Below, piece after piece: positions 1 through 8,883 of a DNA stretch of 64,000 nt (the first letter of the stretch is position 1; every line of letters starts with the position of its first letter). A model generated the notes under the pieces. That model was not told where the DNA came from and did not search any database. It was given only the letters and a program-made list of their open reading frames with translations. Origin of the DNA: Flavobacterium sp. ASV13 (GTDB lineage: Bacteria > Bacteroidota > Bacteroidia > Flavobacteriales > Flavobacteriaceae); assembly GCF_000745775.1 (NCBI RefSeq), contig NZ_JQJY01000008.1:347056-411055 (forward strand), given 5' to 3'. The translations under genes and the position numbers were made by a program.

Positions 1-570
1 TAAATTACGGCGGTGTGTATTTACAGTATTTAGGCTGATAAAAGTTTTTTCGGCAATTTCAGCTGTATTGTATTCGTGGGCAATTAAAACTAAAATCTCT
101 TTTTCGCGCGAACTTAATTCGGTTAAAACAGAAACTTGTTTTTCAATTTTTAAATGATTTGCCAAATGTTTTTCTTCTGTTTCTTCGGAAAAATAATTTT
201 CACCCGAAGCGATGCTATGAATGGCTTTTAATAACTCAGATTTCTCAGCATTTTTCAGCAAATAGCCATTTACGCCAATTCTGATTAATCGTGAAATAAT
301 TTTGACATTGCTGTGTGTACTTACAATCAAAATTTTTATTTCTGGAAAATCTTTTTTCAAAATTTTACTCAGTTCAATTCCATCCATTTCCGGCATACTG
401 ATATCGAGAATAACCAAATCAGGATTTTTGGTTTTTATTACTTCCAACGCTTCAATTCCGTTTATAGCTTTTCCAACAATATTTATTTCAGATTCCTGTT
501 CCAATAAAGAAACAATTCCCTGTAAAAACATAGTGTGATCATCGGCAATAAGCAGGTTAATTTTTTTCAT
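1..570 (-). CDS. Response regulator, NarL/FixJ (LuxR HTH) family, C-terminus cut off by window edge
   Basis: Read on the minus strand from ATG at 570, the frame stays open to base 1 (190 codons, incomplete). The protein starts MKKINLLIADDHTMF, which is a receiver domain with the acidic DD pair. The phospho-acceptor Asp lies in DLVILDISMPEMDG, and the conserved Lys lies in GYLLKNA. A LuxR-type helix-turn-helix begins with LSSREKEILVLIA and reaches TFISLNTVNTHRRNL, where the window ends. The histidine kinase gene ends 31 bp upstream in the same direction, so the two form a classic kinase-regulator pair. The targets cannot be inferred from the sequence. Only the last few residues should be missing. 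The family assignment is firm. Confidence 0.93.
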   Translation of the reverse strand, partial: MKKINLLIADDHTMFLQGIVSLLEQESEINIVGKAINGIEALEVIKTKNPDLVILDISMPEMDGIELSKILKKDFPEIKILIVSTHSNVKIISRLIRIGVNGYLLKNAEKSELLKAIHSIASGENYFSEETEEKHLANHLKIEKQVSVLTELSSREKEILVLIAHEYNTAEIAEKTFISLNTVNTHRRNL

Positions 571-601
571 TTTAAGTGGTATTTTGGGATTAAAACCAGT
601 T

Positions 602-2785
602 TTAATTAATAAGCTGATTTTTTATCTGAATTCCCTGAACAGGATTTTTCTTGACATTTGAATGATCTAAAATCGGAATTTCAATATTTGCAATTGTTCC
701 TCTTTTGAGTTTTGAATCCAAAGCGAAAGTTCCGTTCAGTTTTGCAATTCTGGCTTCTAAGTTAATAAATCCGATGCCTCGGGAATAATTTTCGGTATTA
801 AATCCAACACCATTATCTTCAAATAAAATATTGAACGAATTATCGATGAGGTTAAACTGTACTTCAACAGTTGAGGCTTTTGCATGTTTTATCGTATTAG
901 TCAAAAGTTCCTGAACAATTTTAAAAGTTTCAATTTGAATTGTTTCATCCATCGCATTTATTTCTGTTTTTGGATAAGTAGTAAACGAAATTTTAATTTT
1001 GCTGGCTTCGCTGATGTTCTTCAGATAGGATTCTAAAACTTCACAAAATTTATGATTGCTGAATTTCTTCGGAATCAGATTATGCGCCAAATTCCGAACC
1101 TGTTGATACGTTTCATCAAGTTGTGAGTTGAGGTTTTCAACATTGGATAAATTTGATTCATTCAGGTTGTTTAATTGCAGTTTTATCGCCGCCAGATTCC
1201 CGCCAATACTATCATGAAGTTCCTGCGAAATGCGTTCACGTTCTTTATCCTGTCCGCTTATTGAAGCTTTTATTAATTTCAATTCCTGATCTTTCAAAAT
1301 CCCGTTAATTCTTTGTGTGCTGATTTCAATTTGTTTGGCATTCAGCAAACGCTGATTTTTCAGACGATTTCGGTATTGAAATGAAAGTCCTGCAATCGGG
1401 ATTAAAATAATCAGAAAAGCTAGAATTGTAAAAGCTCTGTTTTTCTTTTGTTGCGAAATTTCAAGCGTTTTTAATTGTTGATCTTTTTTTAGAAGCTTAA
1501 TTTCATTTCGTTTTTTATCGGCTGAATTCTGAAAAAATAAAATCGTATTCTCATTTATTTTCTTCGTAATTTCTTCCCGAAGTCCCATATTTTTTAGCGC
1601 TTCAGCCTGATTAGCCAAACTCAGTTTTTTAGTTTCATTTTCAAACTCCAGCTGTTTTATTGCTTTCTCTTTTTCAGATGTATTGTATTTGATTTCAAGT
1701 TCGTTGATTTCTTTTATTTTCTGAAGTTTATTAATGGAGTCTTTAATCTGATTTGATTTTCCCAGATAATTATAAGCGTTTTTATAATCGTCTTGCAGAA
1801 CGGCAATTTTTCGAAGTTCATCATAAAAATGAACCTGATCTTGCAGGAAACCAAATTGAACCGCTTTCTGAATTCCTTCAGAAAAAATAAGTTTGGCTTC
1901 GTTGTATTTTTTTTGATCAATATAAATATCGGCAACATTCCCGCGTGCAATCACCGCAATCTGGTTTAGTTCACCTTTATCGGCTATCAGAACTGCTTCC
2001 TGATACATTTTCAAGGCTTCATCAAGTTTGTGTTGTAGCTGATAATTTGCTCCAAGTCCAAGTAAAATGATAGCTTTTCCTTGATTATTATTGGTTTTTT
2101 CGCAGAGTATTTTTCCTTTTTTATAATAAGAATTAGCATTGTCGTATTCCTTCATTTCCGAATAAATATCACCAATGTTAATGCAACTTCCCAGAATGAT
2201 TTCTTCATCTTCTTTGTACTCAAGGCACTTTTTAAAAAGTTCCAGCGCTTTTTTATAATCTCCTAAATCGCTGTATGTTTTTGCCAAACCGTGCGTGTGC
2301 GTGTAATAAAGGTTTTTCTCGTTGTATTTTTGAGAAACTTCAATTCCTTTAATATGCCACTTTTTACTTTCTTCGAATAAACCGCGTTTTTTGTAATTGA
2401 TAGCCATTAAATTATAACTCAAACCGAAAAGCCTATTTTTGAGAGAGTCATTGACGGTTGTATTGAATTTTAAAGCTTGTCTGGTATAATAAAGTGAAGA
2501 ATCTACAAGCGCTCTTTTGTTAAAATAATAAGCCAAAAGCAAATCTGCTGAAGCAATTGATCTATTGCTGGAAGATGATTTTAGTAGTGAATGTGCTTTT
2601 AAATAGGCTTTTTTTTCGTCGCCTTTGTTGTATAAAGCATATAGAGCTTTAATGTTTTTTTCTTCGGGGCTTAAGGCAGTATTTTTATGCACGATTGTTT
2701 TCTTTCCGTTTTCAAGCTGAGCCAGCGCAGAAAAAGAAAAGAACAAGAACATCCAGAAATGAAGTCTTTTAAAATAAACTGCCAT
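602..2785 (-). CDS. TPR-containing sensor histidine kinase (HisKA_3 type)
   Basis: The product has 727 residues. An N-terminal signal peptide ends near LAQ (residue 23). A long array of tetratricopeptide-like helices follows (about 50-370), then a charged coiled coil (about 370-465), one membrane helix (AFTILAFLIILIPIAGL) and a cytoplasmic kinase. The kinase has a HisKA_3 dimerisation segment with the phospho-acceptor His at about residue 524 (ISQELHDSIGG), followed by an HATPase domain with the N-box ELLTNTIKHAKAS and G-box DNGVGF. TPR kinases of this layout are common in Bacteroidetes, where the periplasmic TPR part is thought to sense a protein or ligand. It is paired with the NarL-type regulator directly downstream. 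The signal it responds to is unknown. Confidence 0.92.
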   Translation of the reverse strand: MAVYFKRLHFWMFLFFSFSALAQLENGKKTIVHKNTALSPEEKNIKALYALYNKGDEKKAYLKAHSLLKSSSSNRSIASADLLLAYYFNKRALVDSSLYYTRQALKFNTTVNDSLKNRLFGLSYNLMAINYKKRGLFEESKKWHIKGIEVSQKYNEKNLYYTHTHGLAKTYSDLGDYKKALELFKKCLEYKEDEEIILGSCINIGDIYSEMKEYDNANSYYKKGKILCEKTNNNQGKAIILLGLGANYQLQHKLDEALKMYQEAVLIADKGELNQIAVIARGNVADIYIDQKKYNEAKLIFSEGIQKAVQFGFLQDQVHFYDELRKIAVLQDDYKNAYNYLGKSNQIKDSINKLQKIKEINELEIKYNTSEKEKAIKQLEFENETKKLSLANQAEALKNMGLREEITKKINENTILFFQNSADKKRNEIKLLKKDQQLKTLEISQQKKNRAFTILAFLIILIPIAGLSFQYRNRLKNQRLLNAKQIEISTQRINGILKDQELKLIKASISGQDKERERISQELHDSIGGNLAAIKLQLNNLNESNLSNVENLNSQLDETYQQVRNLAHNLIPKKFSNHKFCEVLESYLKNISEASKIKISFTTYPKTEINAMDETIQIETFKIVQELLTNTIKHAKASTVEVQFNLIDNSFNILFEDNGVGFNTENYSRGIGFINLEARIAKLNGTFALDSKLKRGTIANIEIPILDHSNVKKNPVQGIQIKNQLIN

Positions 2786-2962
2786 AATCTTAATTTAAGC
2801 TCTTAAAGTAGAGCAGGTTAAAGTCTTGTAAATTTGGGATTTATAAGAAATTACAAAATTTTAATTAGCGCTTAAAAGTACTACAAAAGGATTAAAAAAG
2901 ACTTGATTTTAATTCAATTTTTTGGGTTAAATTGTGATATAATTTCTGTAAAACAGAAAAGT

Positions 2963-3679
2963 TTAGAATTGTTTCTGCAAAACTTCTAATTCGGCTATAA
3001 TCAATCCTTTCATTGTGGTGTTCACGTAATCTTTCACTTCGGCATATGAAATGTGATATTTTCTTTTAATGTCTTGAAAATGAATAGGAAATGGATTCAG
3101 GATTTTGTCGTAATAAAGATCTAACTGACTTTCATTTGGCATTTCAAAATTCAGTTTAATCTGAAAACGTCTTAATAATGCAGAATCAATGCTGTTATAA
3201 AAATTAGTAGCACAAACGAGCAGGCAATTTACTGGAAAATAATCTATTAACTGAATAATAGTATTGACAAGACGTTTCATTTCGGCAACATCTTTGTCAT
3301 CGTTTTCGCGACTTTTGGCAATTTGGTCAAATTCATCTAAAAACAAAACGGCATTTTCGCGAGCCGCTTTATCAAAAAGGGCTTTTACATTTTTAGACGT
3401 TTCACCAATTCTCGCATTTATAATCGTACTTAGATTTACAATAATAATTTCTTTGTTTAATGCCGTTGCAATGGCTTTTGCAGTAGTAGTTTTGCCACAA
3501 CCAGAATGACCGTGGAGCAAAATTTTATTGTCAACCTGAAGATTGTATTTTTTTAGCTCGTTAATATAACGATGCTCTTTTATAGTCTGTTCTAAAACCG
3601 CTTTGTTTTCAGGACTAAAAAACAGATCCTGAATCGCAATTTTTTCGGTATCGTTTACGGTAAGCTCGTATAGATTCAT
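2963..3679 (-). CDS. AAA+ family ATPase, single domain
   Basis: The product is a 238-residue protein made almost only of one AAA+ module. The Walker A motif is GHSGCGKTT, the Walker B motif is AVLFLDEFDQIA, sensor 1 is in LLVCATNF, and the arginine finger region is SALLRRFQ. The arrangement resembles the classical clade (FtsH/SpoVK/p97-like), but there is no membrane segment and no protease domain. A short N-terminal part (about 45 residues) precedes the ATPase core. The gene starts 29 bp after the yggS stop on the same strand, so the two are probably co-transcribed. Orphan AAA proteins of this type are often annotated only as ATP-binding protein. The substrate is unknown, and a chaperone-like remodelling role is only a guess. 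Confidence 0.85.
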   Translation of the reverse strand: MNLYELTVNDTEKIAIQDLFFSPENKAVLEQTIKEHRYINELKKYNLQVDNKILLHGHSGCGKTTTAKAIATALNKEIIIVNLSTIINARIGETSKNVKALFDKAARENAVLFLDEFDQIAKSRENDDKDVAEMKRLVNTIIQLIDYFPVNCLLVCATNFYNSIDSALLRRFQIKLNFEMPNESQLDLYYDKILNPFPIHFQDIKRKYHISYAEVKDYVNTTMKGLIIAELEVLQKQF

Positions 3680-3708
3680 TAGAATTTTATTTGGTGCAAA
3701 ATTAAAGT

Positions 3709-4440
3709 TTATTCTGGAATATTTTCATCCCAAATTTCTTTGCCTAAAAACCGATTTCCAAAGATGGAAGTTCCAATTCTGACCAAATTTGAACCTTCGG
3801 CTATTGCCAATTCTAAATCCTGAGACATTCCCATTGAAAGTTTTAAATCCTTGATTCCATGAATTTCGGCAGCATAAATCTCGTCTCTGATTTCTCTCAA
3901 TAATCGGAGGGATGGTCTCATTTTTTCTTTTTCAACATCTAATAAACCAATAGTCATTAAACCTTTTATATTTAATGTATCAAACTGTTTTATTCTGTTT
4001 ATAAAAGGAATCACTTCAGAAGGAGGAAGACCAAATTTGCTTTCTTCAAAAGAAGTATTGAGCTGAACATAAATATCAAGATTTCTGCCTTCCTTTTTCA
4101 ATTGTTTGTCTAATTCTTCAGCGAGATTAAGTCGATCAATGGATTGAATACAAGTGGCGTATTTTAGAACATCTTTGATTTTATTGGTTTGTAAATGTCC
4201 AATAAAATGACGTTCAATATTGAGATTTTTTAAATCAGAATCTTTATCGCGAAGTTCCTGCATTTTGTTTTCGCCAATCAGAGTTTCACCAGCTTCAATC
4301 GCAATCTTGATTTTTTCTGCCGAAACGGTTTTGGTCGCCAATAAAAGTTTCACATCTGCCGAATTTCTGCCCGAAAGTTTGCAGGCATTTTCGATACGGT
4401 TGTGAACCTGTTCCAAATTAAAAATAATATCCTCTTTCAT
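3709..4440 (-). CDS. yggS: YggS family pyridoxal phosphate-binding protein (PLPBP/PROSC)
   Basis: The product is a 243-residue cytosolic protein of the YggS/PROSC family, the usual family length. Members hold pyridoxal 5'-phosphate on a conserved Lys and buffer the vitamin B6 pool and amino-acid homeostasis; no enzyme activity is established. The PLP Lys lies in LLLATKTVSAEKI near the N-terminus. The family features IGENKMQEL, FIGHLQTNKIK, SMGMSQDLELAI and VRIGTSIFG are all visible. The AAA+ ATPase gene follows 29 bp downstream on the same strand. The operator-like repeats at 4477-4561 lie directly upstream and may serve this gene as well as the divergent DUF2024 gene. Confidence 0.95.
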   Translation of the reverse strand: MKEDIIFNLEQVHNRIENACKLSGRNSADVKLLLATKTVSAEKIKIAIEAGETLIGENKMQELRDKDSDLKNLNIERHFIGHLQTNKIKDVLKYATCIQSIDRLNLAEELDKQLKKEGRNLDIYVQLNTSFEESKFGLPPSEVIPFINRIKQFDTLNIKGLMTIGLLDVEKEKMRPSLRLLREIRDEIYAAEIHGIKDLKLSMGMSQDLELAIAEGSNLVRIGTSIFGNRFLGKEIWDENIPE

Positions 4441-4476
4441 AATACAAAATTACGCTTATCTGGATGATGAATAAGA

Positions 4477-4561
4477 TCCAGTTTTGATTATTTGAAATAG
4501 TCCAGTTTTAGATTTGATTTTGAACTGGACCAGTAATCTTAATATAATTCAAAAAACTGGA
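4477..4561. promoter_or_regulatory. Nested inverted repeats of TCCAGTTTT between yggS and the DUF2024 gene; likely MocR-type operator
   Basis: Four copies of one short motif are packed into 85 bp. TCCAGTTTT occurs at 4477-4485 and 4501-4509. Its reverse complement occurs as AACTGGA at 4523-4529 and AAAACTGGA at 4553-4561. The inner pair makes a 7-bp and the outer pair a 9-bp perfect inverted repeat, with nearly the same centre (4515 and 4519). MocR-type regulators commonly bind repeated half-sites near their target genes, and such a regulator is encoded at 4959-6368. That it binds here is inference. The site lies in the divergent promoter region of yggS and the DUF2024 gene. Confidence 0.55.
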
Positions 4562-4637
4562 TGAGTTGCAAAATTGAAAGCCGTAATAAATTTGCAGTAC
4601 TAAAAAGTACTATAAAAATAGTTTAAAACATACAATT

Positions 4638-4901
4638 ATGAAAGTAGCAGTATGGGATACTTATGTAACCCGAAAAGATGGTAAAATTATGCATTTTGAT
4701 ATTTTGGTTGACGAAAATACAGATGATGCAAATCAGGTTTTTGAATTCGGAAAAGCATACCTTAAATCAGTTGCGCAGGAAGGCCAACCTTTAACTTCAA
4801 AAGAATGTAATTTTTGCCATATTGATAAAGCTCCAATTGAAATTGAAAATCAGATTAGAGAAAACGGTTTTTCTATTATTGAAATGGAAAACTGCAATTA
4901 A
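4638..4901 (+). CDS. DUF2024 family protein
   Basis: The product is a small soluble protein of 87 residues. The N-terminus MKVAVWDTYV, the central HFDILV and the motif ECNFCHIDKA are typical of the DUF2024 family, whose function is unknown. It has no signal peptide or membrane segment. The Cys-x-x-Cys-His cluster (CNFCH) could bind a metal, but this is not established. It is transcribed away from yggS, and its upstream region carries four copies of an operator-like motif (4477-4561). It converges on a MocR-type regulator whose own start region has a related inverted repeat. The neighbourhood therefore suggests that this gene is controlled by that regulator. Confidence 0.85.
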   Translation: MKVAVWDTYVTRKDGKIMHFDILVDENTDDANQVFEFGKAYLKSVAQEGQPLTSKECNFCHIDKAPIEIENQIRENGFSIIEMENCN

Positions 4902-4915
4902 CTAATTTTTAAGGT

Positions 4916-4950
4916 ATAAAGGCTGAAAATTTGGGGATTTCAGTCTTTAT
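4916..4950. terminator. Hairpin between convergent genes, probable bidirectional terminator
   Basis: ATAAAGGCTGAAA at 4916-4928 pairs with TTTCAGTCTTTAT ending at 4950, with one G-T pair and a G-rich loop. It lies between the convergent stops of the DUF2024 gene (4901) and the MocR-type gene (4959). The flanking T-runs are weak on both sides. Confidence 0.55.
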
Positions 4951-4958
4951 GCTATTAT

Positions 4959-6368
4959 TTATAAAAGTTTTGAAAGAGCAATAATGCCTTCTTCCATTTG
5001 TTTTTCAGTAAGTGAGGCATAACCGAGTCGTAAGCCAGAAACAGGGTTTTTAAAACTAAATTTTTCGGGACTCATTATTTTAATTCCTTTGTCGAGTAAA
5101 TTTTCACAAACAATCTGCAAGTCAATTTCTGACTTTGGAACAATCCAAAAAGCCAGTCCGCCTTCAGGTTTTGTGTAAGTAATTTTATCTTTTAGATATA
5201 GCTCACAAAGTTTTTCAAAGTGATCTCTTTTAGATTTATAAATGAGGTTTGCCTTTTTAAGATGCCGTTTTATCTGACCTTCATTAATGAGATTTAAAAC
5301 AGCTTCTTCCATTATATTATCGCCTTGAACATCGATTATTTTTCTGTGTTTTGCTACTTTTTCGATGTTTGCAACAGAAGTAGCTAAATAACCAATACGC
5401 AGCGCTGGCGCCACAATTTTGCTCAGTGTACCAATATAAATGAAATTTTGAACGTTGCCGTAACTTGAAATAGGCAGAATAGGGCGTTGTCCAAAATGAA
5501 ATTCATTATCATAATCATCTTCTATGATTGTAAAACCGTATTCGTTAGATAATTCGACAAGCTTTAATCTTTTCTTCAGGCTCATGGTGACAGTGGTAGG
5601 AAACTGGTGATGAGGCGTTACATAAATTGCTTTTATTGTTTTGTATTTTTTGAGATAGTTTTCTACTTCATCAATTGCAAGACCATCATTTTCGACATTT
5701 ATTGGGAGTAAAGTGGCGCCTGCATTTTCAAAAGTTTCCCAAGCAGGTTTGTAGCCCGGATTTTCGACCATAACAAAATCTCCTTTTGAAAAAAGACTAT
5801 GCGAAGCCAGATACATTGCCATTTGACTGCCTCGTGTTATGCAAATTTGATCTGATGAGATGTTGAGTCCTCTTTTAAAATTCAGCATTTGAACAATTGC
5901 TTTCCGAAATTCAATGTCGCCAAGTTCATTGCTGTAACCCATTATTTGCCAGCGTGATTTTCTGTTGAATATTTCTCTGTAAGCGCGCGCCAAATCCTTC
6001 ATGGGAGCCAAACGACTATCTGGAAGTCCGTCGTCAAAAACAAGGTGAGGCTTTAATTCCTCTTTGTTTATATCCGCTTTTTTTTCTGGTTTTGTTGTGA
6101 TGATATTGGTTTGCATTTCTGCAATAAAAGTACCTTTTCTGTCTATTGCAATAAGCCAGCCTTCGGCAATCAAAACATCCAAAGCTTCGACAACGGTATT
6201 TCGATTTACGTTCAGTAATTCAGCAAGTTTCCGACTTCCGGGAAGAGCGTTACCGGCAGTTAAGTTTCCAGATTTTATGGTGTTTATAATCGCATCGGCA
6301 ATTTGCAGATAAAGTGCTTTATCTGATTTTTTGTTTAATTGAATTTCGAATTGCCAAGGACGCAACAT
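4959..6368 (-). CDS. MocR/PdxR-type transcriptional regulator (GntR HTH fused to aminotransferase domain)
   Basis: The product has 469 residues in two parts. An N-terminal winged helix of the GntR type (residues about 10-80) includes LYLQIADAIINTIKSG, LPGSRKLAELLNVNRNTV and GWLIAIDRKGTF. A fold-type I aminotransferase-like domain (about 110-469) includes GYSNELGDIEFRKAI, the substrate/PLP region EDDYDNEFHF and the PLP-Lys candidate YIGTLSKIVAPALRIGY. The family uses PLP or an aminated ligand as effector, and many members control vitamin B6, GABA or taurine genes. Here the neighbours are a DUF2024 gene and the PLP-binding yggS, and repeated TCCAGT motifs lie upstream of both. Autoregulation is plausible through the inverted repeat at its own start (6370-6413). 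Confidence 0.93.
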   Translation of the reverse strand: MLRPWQFEIQLNKKSDKALYLQIADAIINTIKSGNLTAGNALPGSRKLAELLNVNRNTVVEALDVLIAEGWLIAIDRKGTFIAEMQTNIITTKPEKKADINKEELKPHLVFDDGLPDSRLAPMKDLARAYREIFNRKSRWQIMGYSNELGDIEFRKAIVQMLNFKRGLNISSDQICITRGSQMAMYLASHSLFSKGDFVMVENPGYKPAWETFENAGATLLPINVENDGLAIDEVENYLKKYKTIKAIYVTPHHQFPTTVTMSLKKRLKLVELSNEYGFTIIEDDYDNEFHFGQRPILPISSYGNVQNFIYIGTLSKIVAPALRIGYLATSVANIEKVAKHRKIIDVQGDNIMEEAVLNLINEGQIKRHLKKANLIYKSKRDHFEKLCELYLKDKITYTKPEGGLAFWIVPKSEIDLQIVCENLLDKGIKIMSPEKFSFKNPVSGLRLGYASLTEKQMEEGIIALSKLL

Positions 6369-6369
6369 C

Positions 6370-6413
6370 TGGACTAGCTTTTTTGACTAAAAATTGATTA
6401 AAAAGGTAGTCCA
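6370..6413 (-). promoter_or_regulatory. Inverted repeat TGGACTA/TAGTCCA at the start of the MocR-type gene
   Basis: TGGACTA at 6370-6376 and TAGTCCA at 6407-6413 form a perfect 7-bp inverted repeat one base upstream of the start codon (6366-6368). The TCCA core resembles the motif at 4477-4561. Autoregulatory binding is inferred from position only. Confidence 0.4.
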
Positions 6414-6463
6414 AATTTACAATATTTTAAAGTTGAAATTCAGAATATTTAGGTATTAACAAT

Positions 6464-7357
6464 TTACTTTTTTTTCAGTTTCAATTTGAAAAAATCAATC
6501 GTTCTTGTCCATGATAATGTCGCTGATTTTTCATCATATCTTGGCGTTGTATTGTTGTGAAATCCATGATTTACACCTTCATAAAAGTAGGCCGTGTTTT
6601 CTACTTTATTTTTGTTTAGGATTTGTTCAAAAGCTGGCCAGCCGTCATTTATGCGCGTATCAAGACCTGCGTAATGCAGCATTAACGGGGTTTTGATTTT
6701 TTCTGCTTCTCCGGCGGTTGGTTGCCCGCCATAATAGGGAACTGCCGCTTTTAGATCGGGTAATTTAACCGCCATCATATTGGCAATCCAGCCACCAAAA
6801 CAAAACCCAACAACACCAATATAACCATTACAGTCCTTATGCGATTTTAAATATTCAAAAGCGGCAATAAAATCTTCCAGCATTTCTTCGCGAGTACGTT
6901 TCTTTTGCAATTCCCTTCCGGCATCGTCATTGCCCGGATAACCGCCTAAAGGTGATAGGGCATCTGGCGCAAGTGTAATGAAACCTTCAATTGCGGCTCT
7001 TCTTCCAACATCTTCAATATAAGGATTTAGGCCTCGGTTTTCATGAACTACAATTATTCCTGGTAATTTCTTTTTGGTTTCTGCTGGTTGTGATAAAAGG
7101 CCTTTAATGCTTCCGCCGCCTTTTGGAGAATCATAATTGATATAGCCGGTTTTTAATCTTGGATCTGTGGGCTGAATTAAAATGCTGTCGACATAATTTG
7201 GTGTCATAAAACTTAAAAGCGATGGAAGTGTTAATGTTCCAACCGCAAAAATGGATAATTTCTCAATAAATATTCGGCGGTCAATTTTATTGTGAGCATA
7301 GTCATCGTATAAATCGAATACTTCCTGACTGATATCTTCTTTGGTTATTTTGTCCAT
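6464..7357 (-). CDS. Dienelactone hydrolase family protein with Tat-like N-terminus
   Basis: The product has 297 residues and an alpha/beta-hydrolase fold. The dienelactone hydrolase triad can be read as a Cys nucleophile in GVVGFCFGGW, an Asp in HYAGLDTRIND and a His in GVNHGFHN. Before the catalytic domain (about residues 75-297) lies an extra segment with DRRIFIEK followed by a hydrophobic stretch (IFAVGTLTLPSLLSF). This looks like a twin-arginine signal or anchor and is typical of the YghX-like subgroup, so the enzyme probably works in the periplasm or facing it. The substrate is unknown; carboxymethylenebutenolidase is only the family's reference activity. The gene stands alone on the minus strand, with no terminator hairpin obvious after it. 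Confidence 0.88.
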   Translation of the reverse strand: MDKITKEDISQEVFDLYDDYAHNKIDRRIFIEKLSIFAVGTLTLPSLLSFMTPNYVDSILIQPTDPRLKTGYINYDSPKGGGSIKGLLSQPAETKKKLPGIIVVHENRGLNPYIEDVGRRAAIEGFITLAPDALSPLGGYPGNDDAGRELQKKRTREEMLEDFIAAFEYLKSHKDCNGYIGVVGFCFGGWIANMMAVKLPDLKAAVPYYGGQPTAGEAEKIKTPLMLHYAGLDTRINDGWPAFEQILNKNKVENTAYFYEGVNHGFHNNTTPRYDEKSATLSWTRTIDFFKLKLKKK

Positions 7358-7572
7358 AGCTTTTTAATTTTGAAAACTAATTTAGGAAATTAATTGATTA
7401 CTTTTAAAGTTGATTTAATTCATACTTGTTTTGAAATACAGTGCACATTATCAGCGTTATATATAATTGTATAACTTCTGATGTAAATTATGTAAAGTAT
7501 TCCGATTTCTATTTTAGAAATTTGGATAACATTAACCCAAAACTGTTTTTAAATTTTAAATAATCAAATAAG

Positions 7573-8808
7573 ATGAAAAAGATAACCTGCTCACTTGCGC
7601 TTTCTCTAATATTTTTTATGTCGTTAAGCTGCTCTAGTTGTTCTAATGATAAAGATAATCCTGTAGATCCGGGAACTGCTACAGATCCAGTAGAAACAAA
7701 TGCTCCTAATAGTGCTTATACGCCTGCATTTGCTGGACAAACGAGAATTGGCGGAATTAAAACCAATACCAGCTACGAAGGCGTTGTGGTAACAAGTGCA
7801 TTGGCAAGTCCGTGGGGCGTAAAAATGCTTCCTGACGGCCGACTTTTAATCACTGAAAAAGCGGGGCAAATGCGTATTGTCACAACAGCTGGTGTTGTAA
7901 GCAGCCCGATTACCGGACTTCCTGCTGTTAATGCTTCAGGGCAAGGAGGTTTACTTGGTTTATGTCTTGATCCGGATTTTGCATCAAATAAAATGATTTA
8001 TTGGGTTTATTCTGAATCGACTACAGGCGGAAATAATACGGCTGTAGCCAAAGGAAAATTAGCTACTGATGAAAAAACAATTGAAGGAATAACTGTTATT
8101 TACCGAGCAAAACCTGCAAATCCTAGTAATTTGCATTATGGAGGAAGAATTCTTTTTGATAAAACTGGAAATCTTGTTGTAAGTACAGGAGAACGCTCTG
8201 TTTTAGAAACTCGTCCTTTGGCACAATCTGTTTCTTCTGGTCTTGGAAAAGTTGTACGATTGACTAAAGAAGGACAAGCTGCTTCTGGAAATCCTATTTT
8301 TACAGGAACTGGAGCTTTATCAGAATTATACAGCATCGGACATAGAAATCCGCAAGGATTGGCACTTCATCCAGTAACTGGAGAAATTTGGGAAAGCGAG
8401 CATGGCCCTAGAGGCGGAGATGAAATCAACAGATTAAAAGCTGGCGCAAATTTTGGCTGGCCAACTATTACATACGGAATTGAATATAGCGGTGAAAAAG
8501 TAGGAGCAGGAATCCAGCAACAAAGCGGAATGGAACAGCCTGTTTATTATTGGGATCCTGTTGTTTCTCCAAGCGGTATGACATTTTATACAGGCAATCG
8601 TGTTCCAGAATGGGAAAACAATTTATTTATTGGAGCTTTAAGCGGTATGCACATTGTTAGACTTGCAATTGAAAATAACAAAGTTGTTGGAGAAGAGCGA
8701 TTATTGGCTTCAGAAGGTCAACGTTTCAGAGATATTACACAAGGAAATGATGGCGCGCTTTATGCGGTAACAGATCAAGGCCGACTCTATAAAATTGACA
8801 AGAAATAA
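7573..8808 (+). CDS. PQQ-dependent sugar (aldose) dehydrogenase lipoprotein
   Basis: The product has 411 residues. A lipoprotein-type signal ends at the Cys cluster LSCSSC (Cys at 20 and 23). After a linker rich in Pro and Thr comes a six-bladed beta-propeller of the soluble glucose dehydrogenase / aldose sugar dehydrogenase (Pfam GSDH) family. Typical blocks are SPWGVKMLPDGRLLITEKAG, GQGGLLGLCLDPDF, SIGHRNPQGLALHP, WESEHGPRGGDEINRL and GANFGWPTITYG. The enzyme would oxidise aldose sugars in the periplasm or at the outer membrane using PQQ and calcium. No PQQ synthesis genes are in this window, so the cofactor may be scavenged. A strong terminator follows, so it is separate from PUL1. Confidence 0.9.
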   Translation: MKKITCSLALSLIFFMSLSCSSCSNDKDNPVDPGTATDPVETNAPNSAYTPAFAGQTRIGGIKTNTSYEGVVVTSALASPWGVKMLPDGRLLITEKAGQMRIVTTAGVVSSPITGLPAVNASGQGGLLGLCLDPDFASNKMIYWVYSESTTGGNNTAVAKGKLATDEKTIEGITVIYRAKPANPSNLHYGGRILFDKTGNLVVSTGERSVLETRPLAQSVSSGLGKVVRLTKEGQAASGNPIFTGTGALSELYSIGHRNPQGLALHPVTGEIWESEHGPRGGDEINRLKAGANFGWPTITYGIEYSGEKVGAGIQQQSGMEQPVYYWDPVVSPSGMTFYTGNRVPEWENNLFIGALSGMHIVRLAIENNKVVGEERLLASEGQRFRDITQGNDGALYAVTDQGRLYKIDKK

Positions 8809-8817
8809 AAACTAAAA

Positions 8818-8853
8818 ACGCTGCTGAGAATAAAAAATCAGCAGCGTTTTTTT
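8818..8853 (+). terminator. Rho-independent terminator after the PQQ-dependent dehydrogenase
   Basis: ACGCTGCTGA at 8818-8827 pairs perfectly with TCAGCAGCGT at 8838-8847. A run of seven T residues follows from 8847. It separates the dehydrogenase from the PUL1 promoter. Confidence 0.9.
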
Positions 8854-8883
8854 AATGCAAAATCTTTTTTTTGAAATAAAGTA

